64,000 nucleotides of DNA from Paraburkholderia edwinii (GCF_019428685.1 NZ_CP080096.1:2170001-2234000); one strand, 5' to 3'; positions 36,323 to 45,256 are shown, numbered from the stretch's first letter. Numbers and translations are program-made. The notes: generated by a model not told the origin, from the letters alone.

Positions 36323-37792
36323 TTAGTCGAACAGGCCTTTGAAAACCGTGCTCATGCTGTCGACGGTTTCGAGGCGCCGCACGGTGGCAATAATCCGGTC
36401 GGCCTTGCTGCTGGACAGCCCCGCAAAGTCGGTGCAGCCGTGGAACTTCTGCACGGCGTCGTCGAACGACATCGGCTTTTGCGGGCTGCCTTTGGCGAAA
36501 TCGTTCTGCGCCGAGAATACGCGTCCGTCCTTAAGCTTGACGTCGACATACGACCGCATCTTGTCCGCGCCGGCCGCATCCGCCTCCGGATTGTTGTAGA
36601 AGTCCACGCGCCGGAGCATTTCCTGCAATTCAGGCAGATTGACCACTTCGTCCTCGAACTCGCCCAGTGCCGCGCGGCGCCTGACCAGAAGCACCGCCAT
36701 GCAGTACTCCATGCTGAATTTGCCCTGCAGTCCGGTCTTCGGATGGTGGTGAATCAGCGTGTTGAGCATCTGCCGGTTCGTGCCGACGCGCACCTGCTCA
36801 ACATCGGCCGCCTCGATCCGATGCGTCTCGATGAGTTCGAGCATGGCATCCATGGCCGGATGCGTCAGCGACCCGGTGGGGAACGGTTTGATCGACACGC
36901 CAGGCGTTAGCAGCGACCATGGTTTGCCGAACTTTCCTTCGGTTGCCTGAGGATTCCAGCCGCCGCCATAAGCCGTAAAGAAGCCGCGTTTCGCTTCCAG
37001 AATGTTCTCCGCAGCCGTCCATCCCAACGCGGCGAGGTCGGCCGCGGTGACGCCGCATTCGGCCGCATGTCCGGCTTGAAACGGCTTGGTCATCGTGCCG
37101 AAATTCTCGCGCAGGCCGGACGCCTGAGCGCCCGCAATGCCTAGCACGTTGCATAGCGTGCGCGCGTCGAAGCCGCGCATCTTGCCCGCTGCCGCCGCCG
37201 AAGCGAAGACGCCGCAGAAACCGGTCGAGTGAAAGCCGCTCTCGTACGAGCGCGGCGCAATCGCTTCGCAAATCTTGGTCTCGACTTCGAGGCCGACGTG
37301 ATACGCGAGCATGAAGTCGCGTCCCGACTTGCCGAGCGCTTCGGCCATCGCGAGCGCCGCGGGCACGGCCGTGACGGTCGGATGCGTGAGCAGTCCGTAG
37401 ACGCGGTCCTTGGCCACGGCCAGTTGCGTGTCGTCGAAATCGTCGGCATGAATCGCGACGCCGTTGGCGAAGGCGGCGAATCGCGGCGGCGCCTGCAGGT
37501 TTGTGCCGAACACGCTCGACGATCCTCTCAGCACGCCCAGCTCGCCCAGATACCGTTGAACCACGGGGCCGGTTTCCGCCCGCTGCCCGGCAACGGCGAG
37601 CCCCAGGGCATCGAGGATATGCATCTTGCCCAGTTCCACCAGTTCCGGTGGCAGGTCTGCGTAGGTGACGCCGGCGACGAAGCTCGCCACTTCGGCCGTG
37701 ATCTTGTGCTGCTCAGCCGGGACTGACGCGGCCGATGCGCCCGATGCGTGCTGCACAGCGGATTTCGAAGTTGCAGTAGTGCTTTCCGACAT
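36323..37792 (-). CDS. MmgE/PrpD-family protein
   Basis: This 489-residue protein belongs to the family of 2-methylcitrate dehydratase (PrpD), cis-aconitate decarboxylase and iminodisuccinate epimerase. Typical segments are GKMHILDALGLAVAGQRAET, NGVAIHADDFDDTQ (the conserved HxxDxDD-like motif), HPTVTAVPAALAMAE, YHVGLEVETKI, GFHSTGFCGVFASAAAA and IKPFPTGSLTHPAMDAM. Its ATG directly follows the transporter stop (TAA-ATG, no gap), so the two are translationally coupled. No other prp genes are present, so propionate breakdown is unlikely. It more probably isomerises, dehydrates or decarboxylates a di- or tricarboxylate imported by the adjacent carrier. Confidence 0.9.
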   Translation of the reverse strand: MSESTTATSKSAVQHASGASAASVPAEQHKITAEVASFVAGVTYADLPPELVELGKMHILDALGLAVAGQRAETGPVVQRYLGELGVLRGSSSVFGTNLQAPPRFAAFANGVAIHADDFDDTQLAVAKDRVYGLLTHPTVTAVPAALAMAEALGKSGRDFMLAYHVGLEVETKICEAIAPRSYESGFHSTGFCGVFASAAAAGKMRGFDARTLCNVLGIAGAQASGLRENFGTMTKPFQAGHAAECGVTAADLAALGWTAAENILEAKRGFFTAYGGGWNPQATEGKFGKPWSLLTPGVSIKPFPTGSLTHPAMDAMLELIETHRIEAADVEQVRVGTNRQMLNTLIHHHPKTGLQGKFSMEYCMAVLLVRRRAALGEFEDEVVNLPELQEMLRRVDFYNNPEADAAGADKMRSYVDVKLKDGRVFSAQNDFAKGSPQKPMSFDDAVQKFHGCTDFAGLSSSKADRIIATVRRLETVDSMSTVFKGLFD

Positions 37793-39112
37793 TTACGTTG
37801 CGCTCCTTTGCGCTGCGAACGACCCTGAACGGGAGTCCTGCCGTTCGTCGAGCGATTCTCCGAGGTAGGGGCGATCCGGTCGTATCCAGTTCGCGGCGAT
37901 CGGTCCGAGCAGAAGACAAACGATCGACAGCGCGAACACCGGTTGCCACGAATGCGTTGCATCGACAAGCCAGCCGACGATCGGCGGCGAGACGGATGCG
38001 GCTATGCCAAGGCCGGTATTCATGATGCTGCTCGAGGTCGCCGCATGATTCGGCGCGAGATCCATTGCGACGGCCCACAGCGGCGCCGTGACCAGTTCCG
38101 AGAGGAACAGGGCGGCCGCGAGCGAGAGCGCCGCGAGGTTCGGCGACGGATGCAGGAACATCGGAATGAAAAACACGATTGGGCCAAGAAAGCCGATGGT
38201 GATCATCGTCTGGCGCGCGCGGCGGATATTGCCGGTGCGCTTGAGCAGCAGGTCGCTGAGCGTGCCGCCGAGCGTTGTGCCGACCACGCCGCTCAGAAAA
38301 ATGCCCGAGCTGAATAGCGCCGAATGCTTGATGTTCAAGTGGTAGTTCTGCGCGAAAAACGACGGCATCCAGTTCAGGAAGAACCACAGAATCCAGCCGT
38401 GGCAGAAGCTCACGAGCGTAGCCGGCCACAGTGCGCGCAACAGCGGTCCCCAGCGCATCGGCACGCGCACCTTGCTCGCTTTGACCGGCAGACGCGCGAG
38501 CTCGTCGGGCGTGATGGCCGGATGGTCGGCCGGATTGTCGCGGTAGTACCAGACCCAAAGCACGACCCACGCGAGGCTCGCGACACCGAGCACGACGAAC
38601 GCGATGTGCCATGAAAACGCCGTGATCAGCGCGGCGACCACGATCGGCGTCGAGGCATTGCCGAGGCGGGCGCACGCGTGCGTAATACCCTGGGCGAAGC
38701 CGCGCTGATCGGGTTTCATCCATGCGGTCATGGCGCGCGCGGAGGTCGGCACGATCGGGCTTTCACCGAGTCCGACGATAAAGCGCGCGAGCAGGACCAT
38801 CGTGAAGCTGCCGGCCAGACCGGTCAGCAGCGTGCCGAAGCCCCATAGCAGGCCGCAGATCGCGAGCATCTTGCGCGAGCCGAGCCGATCGGCGATCACG
38901 CCGCCCGGAATCATCGCGATCGCGTATGTCATGGCGAACGCGGCGAACACGATGCCGAGTTGCGAATTGTTGAGTTTGAGATCGTGGCGGATTGCGAGCG
39001 CCGCCGTGGAAATATTCGTGCGATCGACGTACATCAGATACGACATGATGCACAACACGATCAGGACGCCAGTGGTGGCGGAAAACCGTCTGCGCGGCTG
39101 AGCCGATGCCAT
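37793..39112 (-). CDS. MFS transporter, anion:cation symporter (ACS) type
   Basis: The 439-residue carrier starts at ATG 39112 behind GGAGAGAG. Twelve membrane segments are evident. The ACS pattern is clear in SYLMYVDRTNISTAALAIRH, PGGVIADRLGSRKMLA, VGLGESPIVPTSARAM and HGWILWFFLNWMPSFFAQNY. Relatives transport tartrate, galactarate, phthalate and similar organic anions. It lies between a VOC gene (209 bp upstream) and the MmgE/PrpD gene (0 bp downstream), and probably imports the operon's substrate. Confidence 0.92.
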   Translation of the reverse strand: MASAQPRRRFSATTGVLIVLCIMSYLMYVDRTNISTAALAIRHDLKLNNSQLGIVFAAFAMTYAIAMIPGGVIADRLGSRKMLAICGLLWGFGTLLTGLAGSFTMVLLARFIVGLGESPIVPTSARAMTAWMKPDQRGFAQGITHACARLGNASTPIVVAALITAFSWHIAFVVLGVASLAWVVLWVWYYRDNPADHPAITPDELARLPVKASKVRVPMRWGPLLRALWPATLVSFCHGWILWFFLNWMPSFFAQNYHLNIKHSALFSSGIFLSGVVGTTLGGTLSDLLLKRTGNIRRARQTMITIGFLGPIVFFIPMFLHPSPNLAALSLAAALFLSELVTAPLWAVAMDLAPNHAATSSSIMNTGLGIAASVSPPIVGWLVDATHSWQPVFALSIVCLLLGPIAANWIRPDRPYLGESLDERQDSRSGSFAAQRSAT

Positions 39113-39321
39113 TGTCTCTCTCCATGCGCGCGCCGTGCGAGTCGGCGCGGTTGCGACTGCCTGTGCCGTCGCTCGCGGGCTCGCGCCATCGGAATGGCAG
39201 CGTGCGCCGCGGCGCGACATGGGTTGCTGCAACTCTGGGGCCCCGTGGTTTTTCCGCGGGGCGGTGCGCCGGCTGCGCCGTATCGATGCTGGGAATGCGC
39301 GCGCGGGCCGGCGCGCCCGGC

Positions 39322-39753
39322 TTATTCCAGCACGGCGCCGTGCACGCCCGCTGCGAGCGTTTCCTTTTCCCAGCGCTTCATCGGCACGACTTCGGCGACC
39401 GGGCCATTCGGCGAGCGGAACTTGACAGGCAAATGACCGGGCGCGGTAAGGATTTCGCCGCCGTTGGCCTTGATCTGTTCGATAAACGCGTCGAGGTCTT
39501 CCACTTCCATGCCGATATGATGGATGCACGGTGCGGGACCGGCGAAGTCGGCTTCGTCCGCGTTCGACGATTCGTAATGGATCAGCGTGAGGTCCATATA
39601 GCCGTCGGTCAGGTGATGCGATACGTGATCGCCGCTTTTGCCCTTGCGCAGCACCGTGTTGACGTGCCGGTAACCGAATACGTTCTCGTAGAACGCACGC
39701 TCTTTTTCGACGTCTTCTACCTTGAAAGCAATGTGTTTGATGAAATTGGGCAT
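39322..39753 (-). CDS. VOC-family (glyoxalase-like) protein
   Basis: The 143-residue protein starts at ATG 39753 behind GAGGAG. Two beta-alpha-beta-beta-beta modules are visible: FIKHIAFKVEDVEKERAFYE and CIHHIGMEVEDLDAFIEQIK, with metal-ligand candidates His in KHIAF, Glu-like positions in LTLIHYE, His in HHIGM and Glu in AEVVP. The family includes methylmalonyl-CoA epimerase, lactoylglutathione lyase and extradiol dioxygenases; the small size suits an epimerase or lyase. It is the first gene of the operon facing the GntR regulator, with the 28-bp palindrome 75 bp upstream of its start. Confidence 0.88.
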   Translation of the reverse strand: MPNFIKHIAFKVEDVEKERAFYENVFGYRHVNTVLRKGKSGDHVSHHLTDGYMDLTLIHYESSNADEADFAGPAPCIHHIGMEVEDLDAFIEQIKANGGEILTAPGHLPVKFRSPNGPVAEVVPMKRWEKETLAAGVHGAVLE

Positions 39754-39827
39754 GGGGTCGGCTCCTCGTAAATGGCGCGCAGGAAGCGCGCGGTGTGAGG
39801 CAGTCTAGGACGCACACCAGGCCGCGT

Positions 39828-39855
39828 CAATCGAATCATTCGAATGATTCGATTG
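39828..39855. promoter_or_regulatory. Perfect 28-bp palindrome, probable operator of the GntR/UTRA regulator
   Basis: The left half is CAATCGAATCATTC (39828-39841) and the right half is its exact reverse complement (39842-39855), centred on TTCGAA. It lies in the 328-bp divergent spacer (39754-40081), 75 bp before the VOC start and 227 bp before the GntR start, so it most likely controls the VOC-MFS-PrpD operon. Nothing else gene-like was seen in the spacer. Confidence 0.7.
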
Positions 39856-40081
39856 TTAACGATAATTTGCGGGAAAACACCTAAAGCGGGACGCCGGTTG
39901 CGTCGTAAAAGGGCGCGTTCCTGTATCCTTTCGCAGATTCGCGGGCAAGGGCGCGGAAGTCGCCGGCCGACCATGAGTGCCGCCTTCGCACCGTCCGCGT
40001 CGATAAATCGGGCCCGCGGGTCGTGCTCAGGTCACGCTCGGGTCACAATCAGCCATTTTCAGCCGCTTTTATTTTCAACCG

Positions 40082-40819
40082 ATGCCAGTCATTCGCAACT
40101 CGGGCGAACAGCCACTTTATGAAATCGTTCGGGCGGGGATTCTCGAACGGCTGCGCACGGGCGAATGGGCGGTGGGCGACAAGATTCCAACCGAGCCGCA
40201 GCTGGCCGAATCGTTCGGCGTGGGCATCGGCACGATCCGGCGCGCGGTCGAGGAACTGGTCGCGGAGCGGCTTTTGATCCGGCGCGCGGGGCGGGGCACC
40301 ATCGTCGCGCGCTTCGGCGAAAACCATCAGTTCGACCACTTCTTTAATTTCGTCGACGAAAACGGCGACGCGGTCACGGTGTCGGCGCGTCTGCTGCGCT
40401 TTAACAAGGAACGCGCGACGGCTGAACTCGCCGAGCTATTGAAGGTCGAACGCGGCTCGCGAATCGCGAGCGTCGAGAATCTGCGGCTGCGCGACGATAC
40501 GCCGCTGATGCTCGATCATTTGTGGTTCCCGCTCGACGTGTTTCCGAATCTCGACGTGCAGACTTTCGCCGCGCGGCGCGGATCGATCTATGGCTTCTAT
40601 CAGGATCACTTCGGTATTTCGGTGGTGCGAGTGGTCGAAGATCTGCGCGGCGCGGTTGCCGACGAGAAAATCGCGGATGGTTTGAATATCGACGTCGGGG
40701 CGCCGGTGCTGCGCATCGAGCGCACCGCTTATACCTTCAAGGACAAGCCGGTGGAGTATCGCGTGCGGATTGTGTCGAGCGAGATTTCGTATCGCAATGT
40801 GCGCGGGTTGCAGGATTAG
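40082..40819 (+). CDS. GntR-family regulator, HutC/UTRA type
   Basis: The 245-residue protein has an N-terminal winged helix (PLYEIVRAGILERLRTGEWA, GDKIPTEPQLAESFGVGIGT, IRRAVEELVAERLLIRRAGR) and a C-terminal UTRA ligand domain (FKDKPVEYRVRIVSSEISYR at the end). UTRA regulators bind a pathway metabolite and release palindromic operators. It is transcribed away from the VOC-MFS-PrpD operon, with a perfect palindrome in the spacer, so control of that operon is the natural reading. The ribosome site before ATG 40082 is poor (TTTTATTTTCAACCG). Confidence 0.9.
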   Translation: MPVIRNSGEQPLYEIVRAGILERLRTGEWAVGDKIPTEPQLAESFGVGIGTIRRAVEELVAERLLIRRAGRGTIVARFGENHQFDHFFNFVDENGDAVTVSARLLRFNKERATAELAELLKVERGSRIASVENLRLRDDTPLMLDHLWFPLDVFPNLDVQTFAARRGSIYGFYQDHFGISVVRVVEDLRGAVADEKIADGLNIDVGAPVLRIERTAYTFKDKPVEYRVRIVSSEISYRNVRGLQD

Positions 40820-40844
40820 GGCGATCGATACAGGCAAGAGAGCT

Positions 40845-41174
40845 ATGAAAACAAGGATTGTTGACGACGAGGCACGTGATCGCCTGATCCTCTGGCTGCG
40901 TCGTCGGATGGAAGAATTCGGCATTACCACTGAGGCATTGGCGGCTTCGATCGCGGAAGATCGCCGTTATCCGCCGCTTTACCGCGACGCGCGCGGCAAC
41001 GAATGGAACGGGCAGGGCGATATGCCGAGCTGGCTGCGGGCCGCGCAGAACGCGGGCGTCGATCCGGCATTCTTCCGCATCGAATCGAAGCCTGCCGCGG
41101 TGGAGCAGGGCATCGGCGCCGAGCCAAAACCGGCGGACGCGGACGATCCGCGCCAGCTCGATCTCTTCGCGTGA
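40845..41174 (+). CDS. H-NS-family nucleoid protein (short, atypical N-terminus)
   Basis: The 109-residue protein starts at ATG 40845 behind AAGAGAG. The centre, PPLYRDARGNEWNGQGDMPS followed by WLRAAQNAGVDPAFF, matches the H-NS C-terminal DNA-binding motif (YRD..G..W.G.G..P.W). The N-terminal 45 residues (DEARDRLILWLRRRMEEFGI) are shorter than the usual H-NS oligomerisation domain, and an acidic tail (DADDPRQLDLFA) follows the motif. It is 25 bp after the GntR gene and 9 bp before the NUDIX gene, probably co-transcribed. It may modulate rather than replace a full-length H-NS. Confidence 0.7.
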   Translation: MKTRIVDDEARDRLILWLRRRMEEFGITTEALAASIAEDRRYPPLYRDARGNEWNGQGDMPSWLRAAQNAGVDPAFFRIESKPAAVEQGIGAEPKPADADDPRQLDLFA

Positions 41175-41183
41175 GGAAAACGC

Positions 41184-41669
41184 ATGCCGAGCCTTGAGCG
41201 AACGCGGCCCGATACGCTTGTCGACTGGATCTGGCGTGTGGTGTTGCGGGTCGGATTCCGTTGCGCTCGCGTCTGGTGGCATATCCGGCGGCCTCGCCAT
41301 GAGGGCGCGCTGGTCGCGATCTACGTCGGGCGTGACGTGTTGCTGGTGAAGTCGTCGTATCGCGCCGAATGGAATTTTCCCGGCGGCAGTCTCCACCCCG
41401 GTGAAACGCCTGATGCAGCGGCGCGGCGCGAAATGGAGGAGGAGATCGGCTTGTCTTCGCCCCAGCTGATCCCCGCAGGCAACGCCAGCGGTGTATGGGA
41501 TGGGCGAAGAGACCAGGTGTATTTCTTCGAACTGCACCTTGATCGCATGCCGGAATTGCGGCTCGATAATCGTGAGATTGTCGGCGCGCGCCTGGTGTCG
41601 CCGGAAGAATTGCGCGGGCTCCCGCTGACCGAGGCGGTCGCGGCATATCTGAGCGCGCGTCCGGGCTGA
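41184..41669 (+). CDS. NUDIX hydrolase
   Basis: This 161-residue protein starts at ATG 41184 behind GAGGAAAA. The NUDIX box spans residues 67-90, with Gly67-Gly68, the GET of HPGETPDAAA, and REMEEEIGL carrying the metal-binding glutamates. The N-terminal 40 residues (WIWRVVLRVGFRCARVWWHI) are rich in Trp/Arg/Val and could form a short amphipathic helix. The substrate (a nucleoside diphosphate linked to X) cannot be assigned. It is convergent with the ABC transporter operon. Confidence 0.9.
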   Translation: MPSLERTRPDTLVDWIWRVVLRVGFRCARVWWHIRRPRHEGALVAIYVGRDVLLVKSSYRAEWNFPGGSLHPGETPDAAARREMEEEIGLSSPQLIPAGNASGVWDGRRDQVYFFELHLDRMPELRLDNREIVGARLVSPEELRGLPLTEAVAAYLSARPG

Positions 41670-41709
41670 CGCCGAAGGCTTCGAAGGCTACAACGCAAGT
41701 CCTCGGAAG

Positions 41710-42696
41710 CTACGCTTCCCGCTTGCTGCGTCCGTACAGCAGCAGCATCGCCGCGATCACGACGCCGTAGATAATCTGACGTCCCGCCTCGGGCATCTGC
41801 GCGACCGAGAGAATCGATTGCAGCAGCGTGATCAGAATCGCGCCGGCCACGGTGCCGAGGTACGAACCGCGGCCACCGAGAATCGACGTGCCGCCGAGCA
41901 CCACGGCCGCGATCGCCGGCAGCAGATAGGCATCGCCCATCGACTGCGCCGCCTTCGACGCATAGCCCGCGAGCAGCACGCCGCCGAACGCGGCAAATCC
42001 GCTGCACACGGCGAACGCGGCGACGGTGACAAGGCGCGTATTGATGCCGGAAAGATAGGCCGCGCGCTCGGTATTGCCGATCGCGTACAGCGTGCGGCCG
42101 AAGGTCGTGCGCGACAGCAGAAACATCGTGGCACCGCCGATCACCACCCACAGCGCGACGGCGTTCGGCACGCCCGGTACGAGCCAGCCCGCCGCGAGCC
42201 AGCGCATGACCTCGGGTGCGGAATCCTGCGGCGACGATCCGCCCGTGTAGACGATCATGATGCCCTGCGCGACCGCATTGGTCGCGAGCGTGGCGATCAT
42301 TGACGGAATGCGCAGCAGCGCGACGAGAATGCCGTTGACGACGCCGATCAGCACGCCGCAACCGATCCCGGCCGGAATCGCGAGGAGCCGCCCGGTGTCG
42401 CCGTGCCCCGCGACGGCGCACGCCATCATCGCTCCGACCGTAATGGTCCATGGCAGCGACAGGTCGATGTGGCCGAGCAGGATCACCATCATCAGCCCGG
42501 TCGCGATAATGCCGAGGAACGCGCCGACCTTCAGCTGCAGCAGGATGTATTCGGGTGACGTGAAGTTCCGCGAAAACATCCCGCCGACGAGCACAAGCGC
42601 CACGATGCACGCGAATGCGATGACGATCGGCCGGTCGATCTTGCGCGTGAGTCTGGACACGAACGTGTGCCGCCTCGTTGCGGAAACGTTGCTCAT
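41710..42696 (-). CDS. Sugar-type ABC transporter permease (second)
   Basis: The 328-residue membrane protein belongs to the RbsC/XylH branch (about ten hydrophobic segments). Signatures are GLMMVILLGHIDLSLPWTIT, LATNAVAQGIMIVYTGG and the C-terminal GGTSILGGRGSYLGTVAGA motif. The start ATG 42696 overlaps the stop of the upstream permease (ATGA), which fixes it over ATG 42705. It is the last gene of a four-gene minus-strand operon. Two different permeases suggest a heterodimeric channel, as in YtfT-YjfF. Confidence 0.9.
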   Translation of the reverse strand: MSNVSATRRHTFVSRLTRKIDRPIVIAFACIVALVLVGGMFSRNFTSPEYILLQLKVGAFLGIIATGLMMVILLGHIDLSLPWTITVGAMMACAVAGHGDTGRLLAIPAGIGCGVLIGVVNGILVALLRIPSMIATLATNAVAQGIMIVYTGGSSPQDSAPEVMRWLAAGWLVPGVPNAVALWVVIGGATMFLLSRTTFGRTLYAIGNTERAAYLSGINTRLVTVAAFAVCSGFAAFGGVLLAGYASKAAQSMGDAYLLPAIAAVVLGGTSILGGRGSYLGTVAGAILITLLQSILSVAQMPEAGRQIIYGVVIAAMLLLYGRSKREA

Positions 42697-43673
42697 TGGA
42701 ACCATTCCAGTCGGTTGCGCACCCTGAACAGCCCGCATGCGCCGATCGCGACCGCGAGCAGAAGAATCACGCCCTGGAACAGCGGCTGCCATAGCGCGTC
42801 GACGTTGAACACGAACAGCAGGTCGCCGATCGAGCGGAACGCGAATGCGCCGAAGATCGCGCCGATCGCGCTGCCCCGGCCACCGAGCAGGGAGACGCCG
42901 CCGATCACGACGGCGGCGATTGAAAACAGCGTGTAGGAGTTGGCGCTGCCGAGACTCGCTTCGCCCGTATCGGTGAAAAACGTGAGAAAGAGACCGCCAA
43001 TCGCCGCGAGCACGCCGGCTAACGTATAGCTGACGAATTTCGCGCGCTGGATCGGCATGCCGGACAGGAAGGCCGCGGATTCGGACGAGCCGGTCGCGTA
43101 CGCCGCGCGCCCGACCGTCGAACGTTTGAAAGGAATCCAGACGATCACGACCGCCGCGAGCAGGATCAGCAGACTCGCCGGTACGAGGCCGGCCACTTTG
43201 CCGGTCAGGGCGTCGGCGAGGTCCTCGTTGATCGATCCGCCGGGCACGGGACGCAGCAGCAGTGCGAGCCCGTAGTAGACGGCGCCCGTCGCGATCGTCG
43301 TCACGATCGGCTGCAAACGCCCGAAAATGATGATGACGCCGTTGAGCGCGCCGCACAGCGCGCCGGTGGCGAGCACGCCCACGATGCCAAGCGCGCTGTG
43401 CAGCGCGTCTCCGGTGACGATCCACGATCCGACGCAATTGGTCAGCACGAGCATCATGCCGATCGACAGGTCGATGCCGGCCGTGAGCACGACGAGCGCC
43501 TGGCCCATCGACACCAGCGCGAGCAGCACCGCCTTGTTCGCCGCCGTCTGGAACACGTTCGCGGATAACGTCGACGGATAGTTGAAGAGGTAAATCGCGA
43601 ACATCAGCACGAACAGCGCGAACGCGAACGTCGTCCCGCGATTTTCCGCATACCAGTAACGCAGTCCGCTCAT
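42693..43673 (-). CDS. Sugar-type ABC transporter permease (first)
   Basis: The 326-residue permease starts at ATG 43673, overlapping the ATPase stop by four bases (ATGA). RbsC-like segments include SMGQALVVLTAGIDLSIGMM, LQPIVTTIATGAVYYGLALL and IAAVVIGGVSLLGGRGSAIG. It pairs with the permease that follows. The four-base overlaps at both ends indicate tight translational coupling and equal dosage. Confidence 0.9.
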   Translation of the reverse strand: MSGLRYWYAENRGTTFAFALFVLMFAIYLFNYPSTLSANVFQTAANKAVLLALVSMGQALVVLTAGIDLSIGMMLVLTNCVGSWIVTGDALHSALGIVGVLATGALCGALNGVIIIFGRLQPIVTTIATGAVYYGLALLLRPVPGGSINEDLADALTGKVAGLVPASLLILLAAVVIVWIPFKRSTVGRAAYATGSSESAAFLSGMPIQRAKFVSYTLAGVLAAIGGLFLTFFTDTGEASLGSANSYTLFSIAAVVIGGVSLLGGRGSAIGAIFGAFAFRSIGDLLFVFNVDALWQPLFQGVILLLAVAIGACGLFRVRNRLEWFQ

Positions 43674-45256
43674 CGCGCGACTCCCGTGGAAGGCGAAACC
43701 TGTGCGACAGGCAGGTCCAGTGCGCTGGCGATCAGGTTCTGTTCGGTGATCTCGGGCCCGGCCAGTTCCTTCTTGATCCTGCCTTCGTACAGCACGAGCA
43801 CGCGGTCGCAGCAACCGATCAGCTCGTCGTAGTCGGTCGAATAGAACAGGATCGCGGCGCCTTCGTCGGCGAGGCGCCGCAGCAGTTGATAGATTTCCTG
43901 CTTGGTGCCGACGTCGATGCCGCGCGTCGGATCGCTGAGGAGCAGAATGCGCGGCTGCCGGATCAGCCACTTCGCGATCACCACCTTCTGCTGGTTGCCG
44001 CCGGACAGCGAACCGACGGCCGCGTCGACGCTGAACGACTTGATCGCGAGCAGCTCCATCATGCGGTCGACCAGCGACTGCTGGCGGTCCCGATCGATCA
44101 CGCCCGCGCTGGACATGCGATCGAGCGCGGCAAACGACAGGTTCTCGCGCACCGACATCGGCAGCATCAGGCCTTCGGTCTTGCGGTCCTCCGGAATCAG
44201 CGCCATGCCGACGTTGTTGGCGCGCGCGGCCACGGGGCTCGCGATCGAGACGGGTTTGCCGTCGATCTCGATCTTGCCTGCGCAACCGCGCAATACGCCG
44301 AATAGCGCGAGCAGCAGTTCGCGCTGGCCTTGCCCGTCGAGTCCGCCGAGACCGAGGATTTCGCCGCGCTTCAACGAGAAGCTGATGCCCTGCAGCGTGT
44401 CGCTCCACGTCAGATCGCGACAGACAAGCACGGGCTTGGCGGCGGAGACGCCGTTGGGGTTGTCTACCAGGTTATCGATGGGCTTATCCGCGGGTTTGGC
44501 CGGAAATGCATGCTGATACTTCCGCCCGATCATCATTTCGACGACTTCGTTGTCGGTGCGCGTGCCTGCCTCGAAGCTCATCACATGGCGACCGTTCCGG
44601 TAGACCGTGCATTCGTCCGCGAGCGCCTTCACCTCGTGCATGCGGTGCGAGATAAAGAGCAGGGCGAGCCCCTCTTCGCGCAGGCGCTTGAGCACGTCGA
44701 TGACGCGCGCGACATCGGCCGCGGTCAGGGCCGAGGTGGCCTCGTCGAGGATCAGGATGCGCGGCGCGTGCGCCAGCCCCTTGGCGAGCTCGACCATCTG
44801 CTGGCGAGACAGCGGCAGGTCGCGGACTTTCGCGAGCGGATTGATGTCGGCGGCGCCCGCGCGGTCCAGCGCCGCTTCGGCCTGACGGCGCTGGGCCCGG
44901 CGGTCGATCATGCCGAAGCGGCGCGGCGGGTTCGACGCGAAGATGTTGTCCGCCACGCTGAGGTCGGGGATCAGCGACAGCTCCTGATACACGCAGACGA
45001 TGCCGGACGCGTTCGCCTCGGCGGGCGAGGCGAACGAGACCGGACGGCCATCGAGGTGCATGGTTCCCTCGTCCGGCTGCACGACGCCGGACATCACCTT
45101 CAGCAGCGTCGACTTGCCCGCGCCGTTCTCGCCGAGGATCGCGTGGATGCGGCCCTTCCGCACCTCGAGGTCCGCATGATCGAGCGCAACCGCGCCGCCG
45201 TAGCTTTTGGACATGCCCGACATCTGAAAGATCGGCTGCTCCTCATGCTGCGGCAT
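43670..45256 (-). CDS. Sugar-type ABC transporter ATP-binding protein (double NBD)
   Basis: The 528-residue RbsA-like ATPase has two nucleotide-binding halves. The first has Walker A GENGAGKST, signature LSRQQMVELAK and ILDEATSAL. The second is degenerate at Walker A (GLGGLDGQGQRELLLALFG) but keeps LSGGNQQKVVIAKWL and DPTRGIDVGTK, as usual in this family. The linker between halves is expanded (PAKPADKPIDNLVDNPNGV), with a short repeated pattern. The start ATG 45256 lies in a 16-bp tandem duplication that includes the ribosome site. The gene lies between the binding-protein gene and the permease genes. Confidence 0.93.
   Translation of the reverse strand: MPQHEEQPIFQMSGMSKSYGGAVALDHADLEVRKGRIHAILGENGAGKSTLLKVMSGVVQPDEGTMHLDGRPVSFASPAEANASGIVCVYQELSLIPDLSVADNIFASNPPRRFGMIDRRAQRRQAEAALDRAGAADINPLAKVRDLPLSRQQMVELAKGLAHAPRILILDEATSALTAADVARVIDVLKRLREEGLALLFISHRMHEVKALADECTVYRNGRHVMSFEAGTRTDNEVVEMMIGRKYQHAFPAKPADKPIDNLVDNPNGVSAAKPVLVCRDLTWSDTLQGISFSLKRGEILGLGGLDGQGQRELLLALFGVLRGCAGKIEIDGKPVSIASPVAARANNVGMALIPEDRKTEGLMLPMSVRENLSFAALDRMSSAGVIDRDRQQSLVDRMMELLAIKSFSVDAAVGSLSGGNQQKVVIAKWLIRQPRILLLSDPTRGIDVGTKQEIYQLLRRLADEGAAILFYSTDYDELIGCCDRVLVLYEGRIKKELAGPEITEQNLIASALDLPVAQVSPSTGVAR

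Noticed and set aside
39236..39260. Terminator between the VOC and MFS genes
   Set aside because: A CCCCGTGG/CCGCGGGG hairpin exists, but its T run lies in the loop rather than after the stem, so termination is doubtful.
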